In this document: in pieces, positions 10,836-22,356 of the stretch | Layout of the letters: each line of letters opens with the position of its first letter | Numbering within the stretch: position 1 is the stretch's first letter | Assembly: GCA_001970955.1 (NCBI GenBank) | Contig: MPUH01000068.1 | Span: 1-64,000 of the forward strand | Origin: Stentor coeruleus | Lineage: Eukaryota; Ciliophora; Heterotrichea; Heterotrichida; Stentoridae | Direction: 5' to 3' | DNA length: 64,000 nucleotides | Notes under the pieces: generated by a model | The model's input: the letters and a program-made list of their open reading frames with translations, nothing else | Database searches by the model: none | Told to the model about the DNA's origin: nothing | Position numbers and translations under genes: made by a program

Positions 10836-11509
10836 AATTATTTGCATTTGCTTATATATGTGTGTTTTTAATGATATTATTCACAATATTAATTTTATTC
10901 ATAATTCCTTGTTGAAAAGAGCTTTGTAGCTTATATTTAATATGTTGTTTAAAGTTTAGTTTTTGCTATATTACAAGATTAAAATACTCATACCTAGATT
11001 TCTCCTCCACAACAAATTTTAAAACATTTGCTTATAATACACATGATTAGCATGATCAAGAAGAATCAAAAAAACATCATGATTATACTTTGGTAATTAT
11101 GAATATAATCGTAGTAAAGATAAATAAGGTTCACATAAGCTAATTATACCTGCCTAAAACTTAATGCTAAAATAATAGACACAATATAAATTCAAGCGTA
11201 TATAAAGTCCTAAAAAGGTAAATAAAATGAATCTTCTAACAAAAACATGCACAAAACCCAAAAAAGTGAAACTAAGACAAAAATCATCAGAGAAAAATAG
11301 TAAACAATCAAATAACAATAAAAAAAACATTACGAAAAAGTCTATCAATAATTATCTCAAATACCAATACTATTATTAAAAAAAAATCAAATTCAAATAT
11401 CAATATAAACCACATCATATATATATATTACATAAAATTTACTATAAAAATAAACCCAAACTTTGTTTAAAATAATATTAGTATAATTTTCTTACTTTCA
11501 GCATAATAA
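10836..11509. other. Intergenic
   Basis: The first part is downstream DNA of the coiled-coil gene; from about 11000 it is A/C/T-rich and G-poor. A 50-codon Lys/Asn-rich ORF (11227-11379, plus) is probably chance. No RNA gene seen. Confidence 0.6.
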
Positions 11510-13673
11510 ATGGAAGCTAACGTCAATTTCCAACCTGTCACAGAAAATCAGTTAATAAGACTTGCAATAAAAAATTTGACAATCGAAGACTTTGATAGTG
11601 AACTAATCAAATCTGTAAAAGTTATGATATACATATCAGAAAAACCACAATGCATAGAATACCCTTTTCTTCTGCCAAATCTCACCCTTAAGCATCTCCT
11701 TTCAAAAGAGATAAATCTTGAGTTTTCGTACAAAAACAAAGAATTCGCAAAAGCTTCAGTTCGTTTTTCTCAAGACATCCCCCCATGTCTGAAATTTTTC
11801 AATATCCAAAGCACATCCCCTCTTGAACTATCCCCAGAAAAACAACGTCCATGTAAAGCATCAACATCATCAGACCTAAAATCTATAGGAAAAGGTTCAT
11901 TAGAAATCCAGTTTGAAGACTCTTTATCACAACAAAATCTAGACCTTTCTGACTGCAACGACATAGCATTAGGTCTTGAAAACCTTCTTCGTGACCAAGG
12001 TCTTTTACCTGAAAAACAAATAGAAAACCTTCGAGTTGTTATAATTGGCCTTAATTCTAAGCTAAAAACCTTATGTTTAACTCAACAACAATTATCAAAA
12101 TCAGAAGAAATAAGTTCACAACATTTAGTCCATAGAGAAAAACTTCAGTTTTCTATAGACTCCACTTGTGAGTCAATAAACCAATCTCAGAAATCTATGG
12201 CTCAAGCTATGGAAGACCTTATAAACCAAAGAGCCCAAACTGAAAACAAATATCAGGAACTTATGAAACAATATAGAGAAAAATGCCTTGTAGAAAATGA
12301 ACTGACAAGTCGAGTAAAATTCTTAGAAAGCGAGGTCGAGAAACTGAAAAACCAGCTAAAAAACTTCGCTGATATGGAGAAGTTCATAGAAAACCTAAGG
12401 AAACAAATAAAATCCTTAGAAGTCGAAAGGGATGTTTTCAGAGACGACTTTAAAAAAACTATAAAAAATTACGAATGCGACATTAACACTAAAATACAAG
12501 AAATCGAAACTAGAGATAAAGAAATAATTACCCTCAATAACGAACTTCAAGACAAAAAAGGTCAGATTCATGTACTTAACTCAAATATCGAAGATAAAGA
12601 TAGAATCGCTCTTTTGCACCTAAGTGAAATTTCTGAACTCAACAGCAAACTTAAATGCCTCAAAGACCTCAAATATAAATCCTTACAATTCGAAGACCTC
12701 TCTAAAAAACATCAATCAGAATGTACTTTTCTTCAACAAAAACTCACAAAATGCGGAGAGGATTTTTCACAAACAATTTCCTCTTTACATATAGAAAAAA
12801 ACACCATATCTTCAAATCTTCAAGTATCTTTCCAAGAACATTCCAAAACCAAACAAGAATTACATGATAAAATAACCCAATATCGTGCTGAATTAATAAC
12901 ATCTCAAGACTTAAGGACTAAATCAGCAATAATCCATCAAAAACTTTCAAATGCAGTTGATGGGACGAAAATGTTTTCACAAATAAAATACTTAAGCCAA
13001 TATGCAAGTGAAGTTAGAGATAGAATGATTGAAGATATAGATGGTATTGTTATGCTTTTTATAAAAACAGCTGAAGATCATATGAGTGCTATAAGGATTA
13101 TTGATCAAATAAAAGAAGTTATTGAAGATAGGGATAGTGAAATAAGTATTTTACGTGAACTTATTGCAGAATTACAAAATAAGACTATTTATTGTCCAGT
13201 TAAAGATGATCCTGTTGATGAAGCTATTGCTGATTATATTAATTCAAGAACTGAACCTATGCTTGTAAATTTTATAAGAGAAGATTATGGAATGTATTTG
13301 TTTGGTACAAAAAGGGTATTTATGAAGCTTGAAAATGGGAGAATCGCAAGTAAGGATATATTTAGTACGTGTTGGGGGAGGGTTTATGAGAATTGATGAT
13401 TTTGTTAATATGTACACGCCTATTGAGGTTGAAAAAATCAATGAGAGGAAAAAGGAAAGGAATAAACCTGGACGGAAATCTTTGATGGGTAAAATGCTTG
13501 ATAATATTAGTAAGAAATATACAGTTAGTGAAAAATGCACGCATAAAGAAGTTAATAATGAAAAAGCTGTGAAAATACTTCAAGAAGCATTTGCTGTACA
13601 AGCAGGGTTTACTAAGTGCATTGTTGCTCCGAAAAAAAGAGTTATACAGAGATCAAAAACTTTTAAGGATTAG
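11510..13673 (+). CDS. Coiled-coil protein with Gas2-related (GAR-like) C-terminus
   Basis: Removing a 16-nt intron (13350-13365) fuses two ORFs into 715 aa ending in TAG. Residues 1-105 form a compact, possibly C2-like beta-rich head (tentative). Residues about 175-570 are coiled coil. After the splice the protein reads RVFMKLENGRIAIRVGGGF followed by MRIDDFVNMY. This resembles the VRVGGGW-x-LDEF core of Gas2-related domains, which bind microtubules. The splice lies inside this core, and the fit to the family across it supports the intron. A cytoskeletal or ciliary linker role is inferred. Confidence 0.82.
13350..13365 (+). other. 16-nt intron
   Basis: GTAAGGATATATTTAG. It is one base longer than the others, yet the A is still the sixth base from the 3' end. 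Removal restores the IRVGGGF motif. Confidence 0.9.
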
Positions 13674-14325
13674 TTATTGAATTAATTAATTAATTTTTAG
13701 CAGATAATAAGGATAGGGTTTTGAGTTGCTTGTGGGGATATGGGGGTTTTTGAATTTGGTAAATATGGTGATTGTGGAGAAAGTGTTGATTTTATTGGTT
13801 TTAATTTCAAAATGTTTTCAGTTATGTTTAAGAATTTTATTTCGGCTTTTTATGTTTATATATATTAACCTATGCTCTTTTTAAACATATTTTTCTGGTT
13901 ACTTTGCTATATTATCTTGTAATTATTAGGGCCAATAATCAGAATAGTATGATATTTATATTGTTTATTATAAAATTAGTTTTCTGAGTCATATTCAACT
14001 TTATTCTCATAGAAATGAATAATATCAGCCATATATCATAAATATTTAACAGAAGTTGTTTTGAAAAAAAAAATAATCACCTCAGTTTCTCCTGTGTTAA
14101 AGTATTTGATATAAGCATATGCATCATAAGTCTTCAAGATTTCTTTAAACTATTATAAATTGTATTAAAAGCATAAATCTAGCCTTGAGCTAATGTGTAA
14201 GATTTGATAAATCATATACTAATAAAAATCAATATTCTTAAAAACCTCCAAATCCGATTAAAAATCCACTAAATGATTAGCCTCATCATAAAACAAAAAA
14301 TCCAAATTCTTAATCATTATTTATA
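13674..14325. other. Convergent intergenic region
   Basis: It lies between two 3' ends. The left half is G-rich and C-poor, the right half (from about 14050) C-rich, so the strand skew flips in the middle. No gene seen. Confidence 0.65.
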
Positions 14326-15711
14326 TTAACTAAAATTATCTTCTATTTGCTGATCAAAATGAGAAAACAAGCTGCGGTCATGTATTTCAGGATATGCACT
14401 ATCTTTCAAAGTGTCTTTTCTGCAAATGATTTTGCTTTCGATATTTTTAGTAAAAGCCTCAACATAAATTTGCATTTTTTTTTCTGTCTCACAATTGTTT
14501 GGTTTTGCCTTTTCCTGATCAGAATTCGCATCAGCACTAGTCCCACTACCTTTTCTACTACGCTTATCATCATCTTTTCCTTCTTCTGATACTAAAAATT
14601 CTTTTTCCCCATTACTTGAACTTACTTGTGAAGCACTATTAGTATTTGAACTAAAACTACCATAACAACTTGAATCTGAGCTTTTATGACTAGATTTTTC
14701 TTTACTATTTTTAGGGCTTTTAGTAAGTTTCGTTATATTGTTCATAGTAACTTGTGCAGAAGACCTACGAACATTATTTTTTAAATTATTTGTTGATGAG
14801 ACAGCTAAGAAATCAATACTAACTCTTCGTTTTTCTTTAGCAATCCAGTCAAAAATTAACGTAAGTTTATTGCTGATTCTTATTCTATGCAGTAATTCTA
14901 TTATATATTCGTAATTTGGTCTATCTTGAAAATGTAAACCTCGTATATATTTGAAAATCTCTATAAATTCATGTGGACAATCTTTACATAACTGTTCGAT
15001 TGTAACTTTTTTCATTATCCCTAAAACTAAGGAATTACTGAATTCTTGGTTTGAACAGTCCCAAGGAAGAGATCCTTTTAGGCAATTTATCATTACGTTA
15101 AAACAAGCTTCGACATCATCTCTTCTACTTTGCTCTATACCCAAGTGTGTGTTTAATGAAGAAAATTTTAAGTTTCCGATGATTTGACGATTTTCCCCAT
15201 ATAATGAGTGCTGTTTGGTTACTGGGTCTTTGTACTTTTTGCTTAGACCAAAATCGATTAGGTATAAAGTTGAATCTTTACCTTTCTTTTTACGGCCGAT
15301 CATGATATTTGATGGTTTGATATCTCTGTGTAAATAGTTCATATCATGAATGTTTTGAAGCCTTTTGATAATTTGTAAGCCTATAAGCGTTACGCAATCC
15401 AGTGAAAAAATGCTGTTATACTTCTTGAGCTTGTTATCAAGAGATTTGTCAAGTAGTTCAAGGACAATATATTGTTTGCTTTTATATTGGCCTGATGATA
15501 ATATTGATGGTATACCTTCTATTAATGATAATGCTGATAAGGCTTGGATTTCGTTTAGGAATTGCTGGTGGTTGCTTTTGGTTTCAAACTTAATGGCGAC
15601 ATGCTCTTTTGCTACTATGTCAAATGCTTTGTGGACATCAGCAAATGAGCCATGGCCTAGTTTTTTTCTTAACTTGTATTTATTGTCGATTATTATACGC
15701 TTAGGTTCCAT
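14326..15711 (-). CDS. Casein kinase 1 family protein kinase
   Basis: Ser/Thr kinase of 461 aa ending in TAA. Kinase domain is residues about 10-290: glycine loop LGHGSFADV, lysine in VAIKFE, catalytic HRDIKPSN, LIDFGLSKKY. The CK1 hallmark SLNTHLGIEQSRRDDVEA replaces the usual APE motif, with GNLKFSSLN where CK1s have GTxRYxSIN. The tail (about 170 aa) is Ser/Asn-rich and low complexity, as in many CK1s where it is autoregulatory. The start fits the kinase N-terminus. Confidence 0.92.
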   Translation of the reverse strand: MEPKRIIIDNKYKLRKKLGHGSFADVHKAFDIVAKEHVAIKFETKSNHQQFLNEIQALSALSLIEGIPSILSSGQYKSKQYIVLELLDKSLDNKLKKYNSIFSLDCVTLIGLQIIKRLQNIHDMNYLHRDIKPSNIMIGRKKKGKDSTLYLIDFGLSKKYKDPVTKQHSLYGENRQIIGNLKFSSLNTHLGIEQSRRDDVEACFNVMINCLKGSLPWDCSNQEFSNSLVLGIMKKVTIEQLCKDCPHEFIEIFKYIRGLHFQDRPNYEYIIELLHRIRISNKLTLIFDWIAKEKRRVSIDFLAVSSTNNLKNNVRRSSAQVTMNNITKLTKSPKNSKEKSSHKSSDSSCYGSFSSNTNSASQVSSSNGEKEFLVSEEGKDDDKRSRKGSGTSADANSDQEKAKPNNCETEKKMQIYVEAFTKNIESKIICRKDTLKDSAYPEIHDRSLFSHFDQQIEDNFS

Positions 15712-15994
15712 GAATTAATTATTATATATAAAGATAAATTATCCAGATAATAAAACTTAGAAATATTAGAATTTCGTTTAAAGGTATTAATAATAGAGAA
15801 AACTTGTAGAAATTTTATAAGCTTGATTAAGAGAGAAGACTAGAAAAAATATTGAAAATTTCGATATAATTAAGTTTATATTTTTTAATGTATTATTTGT
15901 AATTAAATATATTATTTCCTTTTTACTTATAAAATGATTGATAGAATTATTAGTCGTGTTTTTGATGTAAAGTTGGTTGTACTGAATTTTATAT

Positions 15995-18394
15995 TTATTT
16001 AAAATCAAGACCAGAAAATCTATTAAATTTGCCTTTTACATTTGTGTCATCTTCATCATCTTCGTCATCTTCACTTTCATTATTTGGTTTTACTAAATCT
16101 TTGAAAACTTTTTCATTATTTGAAGATTTTAAAAATAGCTTCAAGTGTTCCATTTCTGCATTGATGAATTTTGATTCGTTTAATGATTCAGGAGTTTTTT
16201 CGTTTAGACTTGGAAGTTCAGGGATACCTTGAGACATAAATTTATCAATAATCTGGTCTTCACTCATCCCTTTGCAAAGAGTTTCTTTTTTGTATGAGTA
16301 TCTTAATTCACTTAAATGATGCAATCTTTCTTGTGGCAAAGTCGATTCTGGTAAAGGCTTGAAACCAATATATTTTGCGTAATCCTCAATAAAACAAATA
16401 AGGTATTCTGCATTAAGGCTTATTGACATTTCATATAGAGAAATAAGATTTGCTTGAGTAACCATTAAAGAAATTTTCTCTTGACAATACAAAAATAACC
16501 CCGGCATATCTAAATATTGAGATAAAGCAAGTACTTCTGAAAGTGCATCATTAGATATTTTCACACTACCATAACAATATTTTATTGCAATCTCAACAGC
16601 TTTTGGAGAAAAATTTTCTATAGTCAACAATGAAGTATTTTGAGAAAATTGGATTAAATTCCTAACATACCCTGAGTAAAGATATAAAATAAACTTATGA
16701 CATGGAGCTTCTATTTGGCCTGATGATATAATAAAATCAGTTTCTATACCTTTTATATCAAGATTTTTATTTTTTTTCTTAGCATGTTTTTCAATTTTTA
16801 TGCATTTTTCCCATAATTTTGTAATCGATTTATCAAGGTTTTCTGTATTATTAACCAAAAACTGCCCAGAACATGATAGTGAGCATAAGTCTTTTAGATT
16901 TTTCATTGAGTAATAAAAAGCAAAATCTCTAAGATTTTTTAGGTTACTATTTTCTGGTAATGAGTCTGTATAAAGGTAGTAGAAAGCTTCGTTTGTTGTT
17001 TTAAGCGAGAATTTTTTTTGGATTTTAATTTTGTTCCCATTAAGGTTTTCAAGAAGTTTTTTGCTGTCTTCGTATCTGGCATACAAGATTAATGTGTGAG
17101 CATATAATTCCCCTTCCTCTGTACTGATAATTATATTGCTCATATGTTGATTGTTAAAAGCAAGATTCAGAAGTGAAGAAATACTATGAACTGAAAATGG
17201 AACAGGTTTTATATAATAAAATGAGCTTGGGGCTAATTTGCATAATTTTATCTCATCATCTCCATGATTCCAATTAATGATGTTGATATTATTAGCAAAA
17301 AAGTACAGTCCAAACCATCTCCCATAATTCATGCATGGAAACGATATGCTTATGCTTGAAATAATCTTCAGCCGGACATCGTATACCAAAATTTGCTTAG
17401 CAGTTGGATATGAAATAAGAATTAAATTTCCAAAAACCATAGGGTTTTGAATAAACTCAGCTCTATTATGATGCAACCATAAAATCGAAGAATTACTTTC
17501 ACATTCTTTCCAAATCAACGAACTCAAAGACATTTTCCTAATAATAGCATCTTTGTTTTTTTTTGCATTTCCGCCAAAACAATAAAAATTATTCCCACAA
17601 AGAACTAAAGCATGGCTTCTTATCGCAGAATTTAATCCTCCAGTCTGATACTTGACTACAACAACCCTATATTTTTCTCCGAATTCCCCTTTTTTATCAA
17701 CTTTATCAAACTTTAACAAATAAAAGTCCCCTAAAATCTCATAATCATTAAACCCTCCATATATAAACACACCCTGTTTACATGGGACAACAGCATGATC
17801 ATACCTTGGAGGATAAAATCCTTCACAAAATGCATATCCAACAGAAAACCAATTTTTCTTTATATGATACTTTATAAGACAAACAGTATTTACAGGTTGA
17901 TTATCTATAACCCCACCTGTAGTAATCCAAATATTTTCTCTTACAGGAGCTATTTTGAATTTATCAGGAAGAATTGCTTTGTGATGAATATTCACATGAG
18001 TAATCTGTAAAGATTCAATTCCACCAAGTCTAATTTCCTGTGTAGTATGTGGGATTTTTAGTTGAAAAAAAGGGTTTTCTAAGATAAATGGTACACCTGT
18101 GATATACCCTCCTTTGAGTAAGGAAATACTGCCATTTGAACTAAAAACTAAAACATAAGGAGCTGAAAAGTAGATTATTTCAGGATCTGGGAAGTTTAAG
18201 AATTTGTGAAGATGTTCTGATTGGGTTAAAAATCCTATTTCTGAGTACTTTTTAGCATGTGATGAGGTATGATAGTTATGAACTGTTAATAAAGCTTGAT
18301 TATAAAATTCTGAACGGTTGGTTAAGTATTTGTCTCCGGAAAGTTTATGTAATTGATACTCGTAAGAATCAGTTTTTACTATGCTTGGCCACAT
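15995..18394 (-). CDS. Kelch-repeat protein with two BTB domains (LZTR1-like layout)
   Basis: 799 aa ending in TAA. Residues about 150-400 carry kelch-type blades (VFIYGGFNDYEILGDFYLL; NNFYCFGGNAKK). Two BTB/POZ folds follow: about 415-520 (MSNIIISTEEGELYAHTLIL) and about 565-680 (TDFIISSGQIEAPCHKFILY ... AVEIAIKYCYG). A short acidic run (SEDDEDDEDD) precedes the C-terminus. Kelch then tandem BTB is the layout of LZTR1-type Cullin-3 adaptors, so substrate recruitment for ubiquitination is inferred; orthology is not shown. Confidence 0.83.
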   Translation of the reverse strand: MWPSIVKTDSYEYQLHKLSGDKYLTNRSEFYNQALLTVHNYHTSSHAKKYSEIGFLTQSEHLHKFLNFPDPEIIYFSAPYVLVFSSNGSISLLKGGYITGVPFILENPFFQLKIPHTTQEIRLGGIESLQITHVNIHHKAILPDKFKIAPVRENIWITTGGVIDNQPVNTVCLIKYHIKKNWFSVGYAFCEGFYPPRYDHAVVPCKQGVFIYGGFNDYEILGDFYLLKFDKVDKKGEFGEKYRVVVVKYQTGGLNSAIRSHALVLCGNNFYCFGGNAKKNKDAIIRKMSLSSLIWKECESNSSILWLHHNRAEFIQNPMVFGNLILISYPTAKQILVYDVRLKIISSISISFPCMNYGRWFGLYFFANNINIINWNHGDDEIKLCKLAPSSFYYIKPVPFSVHSISSLLNLAFNNQHMSNIIISTEEGELYAHTLILYARYEDSKKLLENLNGNKIKIQKKFSLKTTNEAFYYLYTDSLPENSNLKNLRDFAFYYSMKNLKDLCSLSCSGQFLVNNTENLDKSITKLWEKCIKIEKHAKKKNKNLDIKGIETDFIISSGQIEAPCHKFILYLYSGYVRNLIQFSQNTSLLTIENFSPKAVEIAIKYCYGSVKISNDALSEVLALSQYLDMPGLFLYCQEKISLMVTQANLISLYEMSISLNAEYLICFIEDYAKYIGFKPLPESTLPQERLHHLSELRYSYKKETLCKGMSEDQIIDKFMSQGIPELPSLNEKTPESLNESKFINAEMEHLKLFLKSSNNEKVFKDLVKPNNESEDDEDDEDDTNVKGKFNRFSGLDFK

Positions 18395-18962
18395 ATTTAT
18401 ACTTGGTATATTTGTATTGAGTTCTTTGCTTAGAAAATTATTGGAAGTTTAAGGTGATATTGAGGGAAGAGCTTGTGATGAATAGAGATAGAAATTGATT
18501 GAATATATGTAGTGTCATGCTATATAACTGTGGGTTATAAATATTATGCTTAGCAATTGATAATTTATAGTTTTTAGATTATTGCTGATATGATTATATT
18601 AGCAATAAAGCACAAGGAAATTAGTTATAATGTTTGGGATAATAAAATATCCTTCAAATCAGAATATATAATTTATCATATAAAATACATCTGATATAAA
18701 TACTGATATTATTCTCAAAAACCATCTAAAACTTATATATTTCATTATATTTTACACTATAACTTTAATCCTAATCCTGTACTTATTCAACACCCATTCA
18801 CTTTTTTTTATATCAAAATCAACCTCAACTAAAACTCATGACAAAATCCAACCTATCCCTTCTCTAATTTCCCCTCAATCCTAACACTTCCTAATTTTCT
18901 TCTTCATAAAAAAGCCAACTAAAAATACTCTCAACTATGTTTATAATCTAAATAATATTTCA
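18395..18962. other. Intergenic
   Basis: It lies between the start of the kelch-BTB gene and the 3' end of the RING gene, both minus strand. G-rich next to 18400, C-rich and G-poor from about 18650. No gene seen. Confidence 0.65.
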
Positions 18963-19559
18963 CTAATAATTTGTTGTACTCATCCCAACATTACCCATTC
19001 TATACTTTGTAATATTTTTTGCTGTAAAAATACCAGCTGGGGCAACCTTCTTAGATGTTTCTGGAAATATTTCATCATAAGAGCATTCCCCGTTTTCGAA
19101 ATGCACATAAAGCAGATAATTATTTTCTCCGTTGTCAATTTTAAGTTGGATTACAGCAGGACACCATATACCATCTGTGTTTAAAGCATCAATTTTCATA
19201 CCAACTTTTGAGTCTTTAAGTTTTTTGTCTTCGTTCCATTTGGCTGTTAGATCCAAACGGAGAAAATACGATTCTTTTTGCTTTTCAGTCAACTGAGATC
19301 GAATAAAGTTGTCTATAGACTTACAAGGAATGTAAGTGGAAAGACTGATTTTTTTACGGCATAGAGGGCACGATGATGAATACATCATTGATTGTTCTAA
19401 GCAGTATTCGCAAAATGTGTGACCACAATTTGTGATTACACATTTTACTATGATTTCAGTGCAGATTGGGCATTTGCATCTTTTTCTTTTTTTATCGGCT
19501 ACTGGAGCTTCTTCTCTGTGTCGTTTGGCTCCGATTAGGGATAAGAGTTTTTCAAACAT
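18963..19559 (-). CDS. RING-finger protein, likely E3 ubiquitin ligase
   Basis: 198 aa ending in TAG. Residues about 29-70 are a C3HC4 RING: CPICTEIIVKC, CGHTFCEYC, CPLCRKK, all eight ligands present. A basic patch (KRHREE ... KKRKRCK) precedes it. Residues about 110-198 form an uncharacterised domain (VGMKIDALNTDGIWCPAVI; YLLYVHFENGECSYDEIF) that resembles a Tudor/chromo-like barrel (WCPA..., V-FENG). Such RING proteins transfer ubiquitin from an E2; substrate unknown. Confidence 0.87.
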   Translation of the reverse strand: MFEKLLSLIGAKRHREEAPVADKKRKRCKCPICTEIIVKCVITNCGHTFCEYCLEQSMMYSSSCPLCRKKISLSTYIPCKSIDNFIRSQLTEKQKESYFLRLDLTAKWNEDKKLKDSKVGMKIDALNTDGIWCPAVIQLKIDNGENNYLLYVHFENGECSYDEIFPETSKKVAPAGIFTAKNITKYRMGNVGMSTTNY

Positions 19560-19895
19560 TTTTGATTAGTATAAGAAATACATTAAACCTATTATTATTC
19601 ATTTTTTCCGTTAATTTAAATACAATTGCGAACTTAACAATTTAAGCTGCTATAAAAAACACAAAATTACCAAATCGCTCCATTTACATTTTCCTCACCT
19701 AATTGCATTTTTATAAAAATCTTCTGTTAAAATCACAAAACCTACATCAAAACCAATAATCACTATTTTACAACACCCAAAAATTTATCATATCCTAAAC
19801 ACATCAAAAAATAAAAAATCTTTTCAACAAACCCAAAATCCTTAAAGCCTAAATTCACCTTAAAATCTATTTAACCTGATATTTAAGTAATACCT
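19560..19895. other. Intergenic
   Basis: A/C/T-rich, G-poor spacer between the RING gene start and the AMP deaminase 3' end. No gene or RNA seen. Confidence 0.6.
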
Positions 19896-22010
19896 CTAAA
19901 AATCATCTTCATTATATGCATGTCTCTTCAAATATCTATGTTCTTCAACATAAGTTTCAGTCCTATACGTAAACCTAATTGATGACAAGTTTGACCTTGT
20001 CGAATCATTAACCCCCATCAAAAACGATTCCCCAAGCCATCTTTTCTTTTTCTTAATACTAAATCCACTTTGTAAAACACTATTTCTCGCAATCTCACAC
20101 AAGTCAACTCCATTTAAATCTAAAGTTTGAGCCGCAACACTATATTCTTCCATCAAAGGTTCCCTAGTTAAATGTATACTAAGTGGATCATCTGTAGATA
20201 ACGAAACATTCAATCCTCTAGAAAAAAACTTTGGCAAAGGATTCTGTAAAAACTTAACAAACAATTTGTTATTTGACAATGGGGAAATACTAATCCCAAT
20301 TTGATTCATATAAAACAAATATTGTAAAACTGGAATTTTCGATAGTTTAATCCCATGATTTATAGAATTAGCAAGTAAATACCCAACACCCAAATGATCA
20401 TTACTACCAGCTTCTCCACAATGAGGACGAAATGCAAAAGTATTCATCCCACGAGCTCGACGAAGATGATTAATAGCTATAAGATTTGCATATATATAAT
20501 AACTCCAATATGAATATGTTGGTTCTTCATCACAATCCCATTCTTCTGGGTTTATAATTTTGTAGTTCATAAAAGATTTTATTTTTTCATTTTTTTCTTC
20601 ATCATTTACTAGATCAAAAGCGACAACTTTTTTTAAAAACTGAGCGATTTCTGGGTAGTTTTCTGGTTGAAGGGATGCTTGGACTAATGGGGTGAATATG
20701 TTATTAAGCATTTCATTGAAATTTGAGATTAGAGCTTTTTTACGGAATTCCGAGTAGAGACGTGGGACTTGGATTGCCCAACGGACACGTGAGGATTTTA
20801 TGTTGTAATTTTTAAGCCAATGAGCTGTTTTTGCCCACTCGGATTTATCTTGTCCACAGATGGAAATACGGAACTCGGCTAGGACGTATTTTTCTTTGTC
20901 TAGATTTTGGAAAACTTCTTTTACTAGTTCTGCGAAATATCGTCCTTCAATGAAATTGGATGAACTAAGGAAAATATCACGAATTGATATACGACTTAAA
21001 GGGTTGTATTTGTTAGCATATCTTTCATTACGATTATTATAACTGTCTACAACATCAACAGTTAAAGTTGAAGCATCATATCCTAATTGATTCATAACTT
21101 CAATCAAACCAAGCTTATGCTCACCTTCTATACTGACAATAGTATTAGGTTCAGTTAGAAGTTTGGTCTTGATAAATTTCTGAAGATGCTTTTGATTCAT
21201 GCATGTGTAAAGATGTACATGGTTATCAACTTTAATAATGTTATAAAAATCTTTCCGTGATTGAGATTTTTGATGAAAAGACTCTCTGTCTAAATTACAC
21301 TGTAGATGGATGTTGTATTTCTTTAATAACATTTTTAGTCTTAAATAACAGAAAGATTTGTTTACTGTGCTGTAGGTGTTTTCCATAAGAAACATCATAT
21401 CTTGATAAAATTCGCTTTTTGGGACGATGTTCAAGTTGATGTTTGCGAAAGAAACAACTCCATTGGTAAATGTGAAATCAATGTTTTCTTTAAGTTTGTT
21501 GATAATTTCTGCGTTTTGTGCTGGTCTTATTATTCTAAGAAGTGGGTGTTGGTGGATATAATCATCATAAAATACATATTTCTGTCTTAAGCACATAAGA
21601 TCTTCAATAGCCGTGCATGCCAAAAATGTCTCTTCTTTTTCGTACTGGGGCTTAAACTGTGTAGGGATAGGAGTAAAACTGATTTTTCTGTATATTGGAG
21701 CATTAGAAGCAAATATAGCTTGATCCTGCCAACTTATCACCTTATCAGAACGATTTTTTCTTTCTTGGTGATTTAAATCGGGAGTTTGATCTTTTTTAGC
21801 TTCTTCAGAACTTAGCCATTTATCAAATTGAACCAATTCACTTTCATCGATGTTAGATATTTTTCTAGGTGCTGTTCTTAAAGATTTCTCTTTTTGTATT
21901 GGATCAAATGGGTCAAAAACATCATTAAAAATATCAGTTGGAGACAAGGACATTAAGTTAGAAGACCTAGGAGATTTAAGAGGAGCTTGGATGCCGACGG
22001 GCCTTTTCAT
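19896..22010 (-). CDS. AMPD: AMP deaminase
   Basis: Purine-cycle enzyme converting AMP to IMP and ammonia in the cytosol; 704 aa ending in TAG, in the usual size range. The metal-binding motif is near residue 265 (VDNHVHLYTCMNQKHLQKF; animals and yeast have VDTHxH), HCGEAGS near 530, and STDDPL near 606 followed by the family signature EPLMEEYSVAAQ. The first about 100 residues are divergent and probably regulatory. It is divergent from the gene at 22357 across 346 bp. Confidence 0.95.
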   Translation of the reverse strand: MKRPVGIQAPLKSPRSSNLMSLSPTDIFNDVFDPFDPIQKEKSLRTAPRKISNIDESELVQFDKWLSSEEAKKDQTPDLNHQERKNRSDKVISWQDQAIFASNAPIYRKISFTPIPTQFKPQYEKEETFLACTAIEDLMCLRQKYVFYDDYIHQHPLLRIIRPAQNAEIINKLKENIDFTFTNGVVSFANINLNIVPKSEFYQDMMFLMENTYSTVNKSFCYLRLKMLLKKYNIHLQCNLDRESFHQKSQSRKDFYNIIKVDNHVHLYTCMNQKHLQKFIKTKLLTEPNTIVSIEGEHKLGLIEVMNQLGYDASTLTVDVVDSYNNRNERYANKYNPLSRISIRDIFLSSSNFIEGRYFAELVKEVFQNLDKEKYVLAEFRISICGQDKSEWAKTAHWLKNYNIKSSRVRWAIQVPRLYSEFRKKALISNFNEMLNNIFTPLVQASLQPENYPEIAQFLKKVVAFDLVNDEEKNEKIKSFMNYKIINPEEWDCDEEPTYSYWSYYIYANLIAINHLRRARGMNTFAFRPHCGEAGSNDHLGVGYLLANSINHGIKLSKIPVLQYLFYMNQIGISISPLSNNKLFVKFLQNPLPKFFSRGLNVSLSTDDPLSIHLTREPLMEEYSVAAQTLDLNGVDLCEIARNSVLQSGFSIKKKKRWLGESFLMGVNDSTRSNLSSIRFTYRTETYVEEHRYLKRHAYNEDDF

Positions 22011-22356
22011 TATAATAGGTGTATTTATGATTTAAAATGTGGAGAAATTTAGTAATTTTTTTACTTTTAGTATGAAAGATGATATAGAAAAAATATAACT
22101 ATGTGTTTTGTATGTAAAATCAAGATGATAAAGAAAATGTTAGGAGTTATGATAGTGATTGTGGTTAGGTTAGTATTAGGGATAAAGAGGGAAATAAAAG
22201 TTTTAGATTTCAGAATTAAATTTGTATTAAATATTTTTTGTTTCAGATATCAAGACCTTTATGATTTCGCTTAAAACTACCTCTATATCTAAAAAATCTT
22301 AAAAGAAAAATGTTTATGTAGTATCTATAGTAAATTCCACTTTAATCATACTCAAA
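22011..22356. other. Divergent promoter region
   Basis: It separates two start codons. The left half is G-rich (C-rich on the minus strand) and the right part C-rich, so each gene has C-rich DNA before it on its own strand. No discrete box recognised. Confidence 0.55.

Noticed and set aside
11227-11379. 50-codon Lys/Asn-rich plus-strand ORF
   Set aside because: A-rich DNA gives such frames by chance; no other support.
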